Assembly (NCBI GenBank): GCA_014359685.1
Contig: JACIYY010000244.1
Location: 1-12,798, forward strand
Direction of reading: 5' to 3'
DNA from: Porphyrobacter sp.
Lineage (GTDB): Bacteria; Pseudomonadota; Alphaproteobacteria; Sphingomonadales; Sphingomonadaceae
DNA: 12,798 nt
Shown here: positions 8,772 through 12,798 of the stretch, piece after piece
How positions within the stretch are numbered: position 1 is the first letter of the stretch
Layout: each line of letters begins with the position of its first letter
The notes under the pieces: model-generated
Database searches by the model: none
The model's input: the letters and a program-made list of their open reading frames with translations, nothing else
What the model was told of the DNA's origin: nothing
Program-made: the position numbers and the translations under genes

Positions 8772-10070
8772 TCAGCCCGGCACCTCCCGGTTGGCCTTGA
8801 GCACCTGCCCCGCGAGGTAGAGCGAGCCGGCGATCAGCACCGGCAGGCCGTCCGGCGGCAGCGCGCGCAGCGCCTCGGCCACGCTGTCGCGCCATACGGC
8901 GCGGGGGCCGAAGGCGGGGAGACCATGGTGCTCGCTGCCCACGATCGGCACCGCCGCGACGCTGGCGAGGGCGCTCTCCAGCGGCGCGAGGATCGCGCCC
9001 GGATCGCGGTTCGCCAGCATGCCCATGATCAGATGCAGCCGCTGGCCGGCAAAATGGCGCCCGATCGCCTGCCCGGCATCGGCATTGTGCCCGCCATCGA
9101 GCCACACATCGCGCCTCGGCGCCAGCGCGGTCAGCGGCCCTTCGCCCAGCAATTGCAGCCGCGCCGGCCAGCGCGCGGCGCGGATACCTTCTGCCAGTGC
9201 GGTGGCGGAGACGGTCACCGCATCCTGATGCCGCAGCATCGCCACTGCCAGCGCGCAGTTGTCGGCCTGGTGCCGGCCGGGCAGTGCCGGCAGCGGCAGG
9301 GTCAGCGCGCCGTGCCGGTCGCGATACTCGATCGCGTCGGCGCCCGCATCGGCCCACCAGTCGCGGCCGCGCCTGTGCAGCGGCGCGCCCGCCAGCCCCG
9401 CGCGCCGCTCGATCTCCAGCGCCACGGCTTCGGGATAGGCTTGCGTCACCAGCGGCGCGCCGGGCCGGGCGATCCCCGCCTTCTCGAAGCCGATCCGCAC
9501 CAGCGGATCGGTCGGCGCGCCGTGCTCGGGCGCCAGCAGGAAGGCCTCATGGTCGATCCCCAGACTGGCGATGCCGCAGGCTGCCGGGCGCTCGAGCACG
9601 TTGGTGGCATCGAACCGCCCGCCGAGGCCGACCTCGATCACGCAGGCATCGGCCGGGTGGCTGGCGAAGGCCACGAACATCGCGGCGGTGGTCACCTCGA
9701 AGAAGCTCGGGCCAAGGTCGGCGCCGGCATCGAGCACCTGCGCCAGCAGCGCCGCCAGCTCGGCGTCGGAGACCAGCTGGCCGGCGATGCGGATGCGTTC
9801 GTTGTAGCGCACCAGATGCGGCTTGGTCGCGGCGTGGACGCGCAGCCCCTCGGCCTCCAGCATCCCCCGCAGGAAGGCGCAGGTGGAGCCCTTGCCGTTG
9901 GTCCCGGCGACGTGGAACACCGGCGGCAGGTGCCGCTGCGGATCGCCGAGCCGGGCCAGAAGGGCGCGGATCACCTCCAGCCCCAGCCGGCCCTGCGGCA
10001 GGCTCAGCGCCGCCATTCGCGCAAGCTGCGCCTGCACCGCCGGATCGTCGGAGCGGGCGAAGTCCTTCAC
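8772..10070 (-). CDS. folC: Bifunctional folylpolyglutamate / dihydrofolate synthase
   Basis: Cytosolic Mur-ligase-fold enzyme that adds glutamate to dihydropteroate and folates using ATP. 432 residues against 422 in E. coli. P-loop GTNGKGST (56-63), then TKPHLVRYNERI (82-93) where the family has SPHLVR, VIEVGLGGRFDATN (144-157) with Mg ligand E146, GIDHEAFLL (171-179) with H174, GFEKAGI (194-200) with the lysine (K197) that is carbamylated in the family, LDGGHN (324-329), GMLANRDP (350-357) and AGSLYLAG (414-421) near the end. Between H174 and K197 it carries about ten more residues than E. coli FolC. The key oddity is K83 in place of the serine that binds Mg2+ in E. coli. The GTG start is 11 bases after the accD stop with only a weak GGACGG before it, so translation probably depends on accD. 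Last gene of the operon. Confidence 0.95.
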   Translation of the reverse strand: MKDFARSDDPAVQAQLARMAALSLPQGRLGLEVIRALLARLGDPQRHLPPVFHVAGTNGKGSTCAFLRGMLEAEGLRVHAATKPHLVRYNERIRIAGQLVSDAELAALLAQVLDAGADLGPSFFEVTTAAMFVAFASHPADACVIEVGLGGRFDATNVLERPAACGIASLGIDHEAFLLAPEHGAPTDPLVRIGFEKAGIARPGAPLVTQAYPEAVALEIERRAGLAGAPLHRRGRDWWADAGADAIEYRDRHGALTLPLPALPGRHQADNCALAVAMLRHQDAVTVSATALAEGIRAARWPARLQLLGEGPLTALAPRRDVWLDGGHNADAGQAIGRHFAGQRLHLIMGMLANRDPGAILAPLESALASVAAVPIVGSEHHGLPAFGPRAVWRDSVAEALRALPPDGLPVLIAGSLYLAGQVLKANREVPG

Positions 10071-10081
10071 CGGCCGTCCGC

Positions 10082-10930
10082 TCAGGCGGCCCGGGCGGGG
10101 CTCAGATAGGCAAGCAGGCGGGCCAGCGTGGCGCGCAGATCGCGGCGGTGGACGACCATGTCGATCATCCCGTGCTCGCGCAGATATTCGGCCCGCTGGA
10201 AGCCTTCGGGAAGCTGCTCGCGGATCGTCTCCTGGATCACCCGCTGGCCGGCGAAGCCGATCAGCGCGTTGGGTTCGGCCAGATGGACGTCGCCCAGCAT
10301 CGCGTAGCTGGCGGTGACCCCGCCGGTGGTGGGATCCGACAGCACCACGATATAGGGCAGCCCGGCCTCGCGCAGCCGGCGCACCATCACCGTGGCGCGC
10401 GGCATCTGCATCAGGCTGAGGATGCCCTCCTGCATCCGCGCCCCGCCGGCGGCGGTCACGACGACATAGGCGCAGCGTTCCGCCAGCGCCCGCTCCGCCC
10501 CGTTGCAGAAGGCCTTGCCGACCGCCTGCCCCATGGAGCCGGCCATGAACAGGAAGTCCTGCACCCCGACCACCGCGCGCTGGCCGTCTATGGTGCCGAA
10601 GGCGGCGGCGAAGGCGTCGCGGTGCGGGTTGGCCGCGCGCGCCTGCTTGAGCCGGTCGGTGTAGCGCTTGGTATCGCGGAAGCGCAGCGGATCGTCGGGC
10701 ACCTGCGGCTCCGGCAGCGGCTCGAATCCCTCATCGAGAAGCTGCGCCAGCCGGGTATCGGCGCCGATCCGGCCATGATGGTCGCAGCGCGGGCAGACGT
10801 AGAGATTGGCCTCATATTCGCGGGCGAACAGCATCTCGTTGCAGCCGGGGCACTTGACCCACAGATTGTCGGGCGTCTCGCGCTTGGGGGCGAAGGGCAG
10901 CGAGTTGCGGACGCGGCTGAGCCAGCTCAC
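10082..10930 (-). CDS. accD: Acetyl-CoA carboxylase carboxyltransferase subunit beta
   Basis: Beta subunit of the carboxyltransferase that, with AccA, moves the carboxyl group from biotin on AccB to acetyl-CoA, giving malonyl-CoA for fatty acid synthesis. 282 residues, slightly short of E. coli (304). An N-terminal four-cysteine zinc ribbon is present: C27-P-G-C30 and C46-P-R-C49. The crotonase-fold domain follows with [47 protein letters not shown] and [12 protein letters not shown], all diagnostic for AccD. The start is GTG at 10930, which shares GTGA with the trpA stop (4-base overlap); AAAGG lies 7 bases upstream inside trpA. The same frame is open far upstream through trpA, but that is antisense-free out-of-frame reading and not protein-like. 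accD-folC linkage is widespread in proteobacteria. accA is not in this window. Confidence 0.96.
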   Translation of the reverse strand: MSWLSRVRNSLPFAPKRETPDNLWVKCPGCNEMLFAREYEANLYVCPRCDHHGRIGADTRLAQLLDEGFEPLPEPQVPDDPLRFRDTKRYTDRLKQARAANPHRDAFAAAFGTIDGQRAVVGVQDFLFMAGSMGQAVGKAFCNGAERALAERCAYVVVTAAGGARMQEGILSLMQMPRATVMVRRLREAGLPYIVVLSDPTTGGVTASYAMLGDVHLAEPNALIGFAGQRVIQETIREQLPEGFQRAEYLREHGMIDMVVHRRDLRATLARLLAYLSPARAA

Positions 10931-11718
10931 GCGAGGGCCTTTCGGGCGCGGTGGACCGCCTCCGAGAGCTCGGCGGCGAGGCGGCGGAGGTGTTCGGGCG
11001 CGGCGGTGCCATGCCGCCCGACCAGATCGACGAAGGCCGAGCCGACGACCACCGCATCGGCGGTGCGGGCGATGGCGGCCGCCTGTTCGGGTGTGCGGAC
11101 GCCGAAGCCGACCGCGATCGGCAGGTCGGTGGCGGCCCGCAGCCGCGCCACCGCCGCCTCGATCGAGGCCTGCGCCGCCTGCTGCTGGCCGGTGATCCCC
11201 GCGACCGAGACGTAATAGAGGAATCCGCCCGCGCCCCGCAGCACCGCCGGCAGCCGCGCCGCGTCGGTGGTCGGGGTGGCGAGGCGGATCAGCGCGATCC
11301 CGGCGGCCCGCAGGGCTGGGCCGAGATCGGCGTCTTCCTCGGGCGCGAGGTCGACGCAGATCACGCCATCGACGCCGGCCGCCGAGGCTTCGCGCGCGAA
11401 CCAGTCCGGCCCGCGCCGCACCATCGGGTTGGCATAGCCCATCAGCACCAGCGGCACCTGCGGGTGGCGCTGGCGGAAGCCGCGCGCGATGGCCAGCACG
11501 TCGGCGGTGCGGGTCCCGGCGGCGAGGCTGCGGAGATTGGCGTTCTGGATCGCCGGGCCATCGGCCATCGGATCGGTGAAGGGCATCCCCAGCTCGATCA
11601 CGTCCGCCCCGCCTTCGACCAGCGCGTCGAGATTGGCGGCGGTGTCGCCATCGCCGGCGGTAAGGAAGGCGATCAGCGCCGGGCGGGGCCTGGCGAAGAT
11701 GGTGGCGAGGCGGCTCAT
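10927..11718 (-). CDS. trpA: Tryptophan synthase alpha subunit
   Basis: Splits indole-3-glycerol phosphate to indole and glyceraldehyde 3-phosphate; the indole is channelled to TrpB in the alpha2-beta2 complex. 263 residues, near the usual 265-270, TIM barrel. Catalytic E42 and D53 lie in [15 protein letters not shown] (41-55), matching Glu49 and Asp60 of Salmonella. [12 protein letters not shown] (166-177) holds the active-site tyrosine and the flexible loop 6 region; GFGVRTP (204-210) and VVVGSAFV (223-230) form the phosphate site. The ATG start overlaps the stop of the 61-residue membrane-protein gene by ATGA, with a G-run (GGGGGG) 5 bases upstream, and its own stop overlaps the accD start by GTGA. 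Translational coupling on both sides is therefore likely. Confidence 0.97.
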   Translation of the reverse strand: MSRLATIFARPRPALIAFLTAGDGDTAANLDALVEGGADVIELGMPFTDPMADGPAIQNANLRSLAAGTRTADVLAIARGFRQRHPQVPLVLMGYANPMVRRGPDWFAREASAAGVDGVICVDLAPEEDADLGPALRAAGIALIRLATPTTDAARLPAVLRGAGGFLYYVSVAGITGQQQAAQASIEAAVARLRAATDLPIAVGFGVRTPEQAAAIARTADAVVVGSAFVDLVGRHGTAAPEHLRRLAAELSEAVHRARKALA

Positions 11719-11900
11719 CCACGCCCCCCCAGAATGGCGCGCCCGACCGCGATCAGCGCCGCCGCGATCGCCGTCTCGATCAGGTCTGTCAGGCCGACAT
11801 TGACGACGCGATCGAGCAGGTAGCGGGTGAGCAAGGCCGCCCCGAGCAGGGCGGTGAAGAAAATCGCGAAATCGGTCGCCAAGCCGGTGAGAAACCTCAC
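11715..11900 (-). CDS. Small two-helix membrane protein between trpB and trpA
   Basis: 61-residue protein I do not recognise. It begins [10 protein letters not shown], with hydrophobic segments at about 11-29 ([19 protein letters not shown]) and 40-57 ([18 protein letters not shown]), joined by a short loop [10 protein letters not shown], and ends in GGRG. Both segments are long enough to cross the inner membrane, giving a hairpin. The GTG start shares GTGA with the trpB stop and the TGA stop shares ATGA with the trpA start, so it is locked into the operon by 4-base overlaps at both ends. A G-rich site (GGGGGT) lies about 6 bases before the GTG. An in-frame ATG at 11957 would give 80 residues, but its extra part is arginine-rich reading out of frame over trpB. 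Neat packing and good hydrophobic pattern argue for a real gene. Function unknown. Confidence 0.75.
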   Translation of the reverse strand: MRFLTGLATDFAIFFTALLGAALLTRYLLDRVVNVGLTDLIETAIAAALIAVGRAILGGRG

Positions 11901-12798
11901 AGCGCCACCCCCAGGTGCTCGGCGACGGTGAAGATGTCCTTGTCGCCCCGGCCGCACAGATTAGCGAGGATGATTGCCTCGCGCGGCATTTCGCGGGCGC
12001 GTTTCACCAGCGCGGCGATGGCGTGGCTGGGTTCCAGCGCGGGGATGATCCCTTCGGTGCGGCACAGCAACTGGAAGGCGTCGAGCGCCTCGCTATCGGT
12101 GGCGGAGGTGTATTCGACCCGGCCGCTTTCCTTCAGCCACGAATGTTCGGGGCCGATGCCCGGATAATCGAGGCCGGCGCTGATCGAGTGGGCCTCGGCG
12201 ATCTGGCCGTCCTCGTCCTGCAGCAGATAGGTCTTGTTGCCGTGGAGGATGCCCGGCGCCCCGCCGGCGAGGCTGGCGGCGTGCTGCTTGTCGAGGCCGT
12301 GGCCGGCCGCCTCCACCCCCAGCATCGCCACCTGTGGATCGTCGAGGAACGGGTGGAACAACCCTATGGCGTTCGATCCGCCGCCGATCGCCGCCACCAG
12401 CAGGTCGGGCAGGCGGCCGGTGCGCGCCAGCATCTGCTCGCGCGCCTCGCGCCCGATCACGCTCTGAAAGTCGCGCACCATCTGCGGATAGGGATGCGGG
12501 CCGGCGGCGGTGCCGATGATGTAGAAGGTGTCGTGGACGTTCGCGACCCAGTCGCGCAGTGCCTCGTTCATCGCATCCTTCAGCGTCGCCGCACCGCTGG
12601 TCACCGGGATCACCTCGGCCCCCAGCAGCTTCATCCGGAACACGTTGGGCTGCTGGCGGGCGACGTCGGTGGCACCCATATAGATCACGCAAGGCAGGCC
12701 GAAGCGCGCGCATACGGTGGCGGTGGCGACGCCGTGCTGGCCGGCGCCGGTCTCAACAATGATCCGGATGCGGCCCATCCGCATCGCCAGCAGGATCT
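11897..12798 (-). CDS. trpB: Tryptophan synthase beta chain, 5' end outside window
   Basis: PLP enzyme that joins indole and serine to make tryptophan. The last 299 or so residues are visible; about 100 N-terminal ones, including the PLP-binding lysine, lie beyond the right edge, and the frame is open to the edge ([19 protein letters not shown]). An in-frame ATG at 12784 is internal, not the start. Seen: [20 protein letters not shown] with the catalytic glutamate (Glu109 of Salmonella), [20 protein letters not shown], the PLP-phosphate loop [34 protein letters not shown], and near the end [10 protein letters not shown]. In that last motif Salmonella TrpB has serine (Ser377), which contacts the PLP ring nitrogen; here it is cysteine. 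The stop overlaps the next gene by GTGA. First visible gene of the operon; trpF might lie upstream, but that is outside view. Confidence 0.97.
   Translation of the reverse strand, partial: ILLAMRMGRIRIIVETGAGQHGVATATVCARFGLPCVIYMGATDVARQQPNVFRMKLLGAEVIPVTSGAATLKDAMNEALRDWVANVHDTFYIIGTAAGPHPYPQMVRDFQSVIGREAREQMLARTGRLPDLLVAAIGGGSNAIGLFHPFLDDPQVAMLGVEAAGHGLDKQHAASLAGGAPGILHGNKTYLLQDEDGQIAEAHSISAGLDYPGIGPEHSWLKESGRVEYTSATDSEALDAFQLLCRTEGIIPALEPSHAIAALVKRAREMPREAIILANLCGRGDKDIFTVAEHLGVAL

Noticed and set aside
8451..11215. Long + strand open frames over ihfB, folC, accD and trpA
   Set aside because: Out-of-frame or antisense readings of genes with intact catalytic motifs; composition is arginine/proline/alanine-rich.

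Overview
The window is GC-rich chromosomal DNA, roughly 70% G+C by eye, with strong G/C preference at third codon positions. Gene content and protein style (an IHF beta, a trpB-trpA-accD-folC cluster, an RluE-type pseudouridine synthase next to a YheS-like ABC-F protein, a POT peptide transporter) point to an alphaproteobacterium, most likely a sphingomonad or erythrobacter relative. That placement is inference from protein style, not from a search. Almost everything is housekeeping. I see no rRNA, tRNA, CRISPR array, complete insertion sequence or prophage, and no gene-free stretch longer than 300 bases.

Left block (1-6092, mainly + strand): the edge cuts a minus-strand gene whose first 36 codons hint at a tyrosine recombinase. 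Divergent from it run an M20D amidohydrolase (295-1488), a YheS-like ABC-F ATPase (1538-3403), an RluE-like 23S rRNA pseudouridine synthase (3419-3967) and, after a 178-base gap with two small look-alike hairpins, dxs (4146-6092), which makes DXP for isoprenoids. The ABC-F and RluE genes are 15 bases apart and both act on the ribosome.

Middle block (6093-8635): a POT-family proton/peptide symporter lies convergent to dxs, and the two stop codons abut inside one TGATCA palindrome. A short YtrA/YhcF-like GntR regulator is divergent from the transporter and probably controls that intergenic region, which holds a perfect 6-bp inverted repeat. ihfB follows on the + strand.

Right block (8772-12798, minus strand): reading right to left, trpB (5' part outside the window), a 61-residue two-helix membrane protein, trpA, accD and folC form one tight operon. 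The first three junctions are 4-base start/stop overlaps and folC starts 11 bases after accD. It combines the last two steps of tryptophan synthesis, a subunit of acetyl-CoA carboxylase and folate polyglutamylation. A 61-base inverted-repeat element separates the convergent folC and ihfB ends.

I find no clear new multi-gene system. The best leads are the small membrane protein wedged between trpB and trpA, a Ser-to-Lys replacement at a Mg2+ ligand position of FolC, and the GntR/POT divergent pair with its palindrome.
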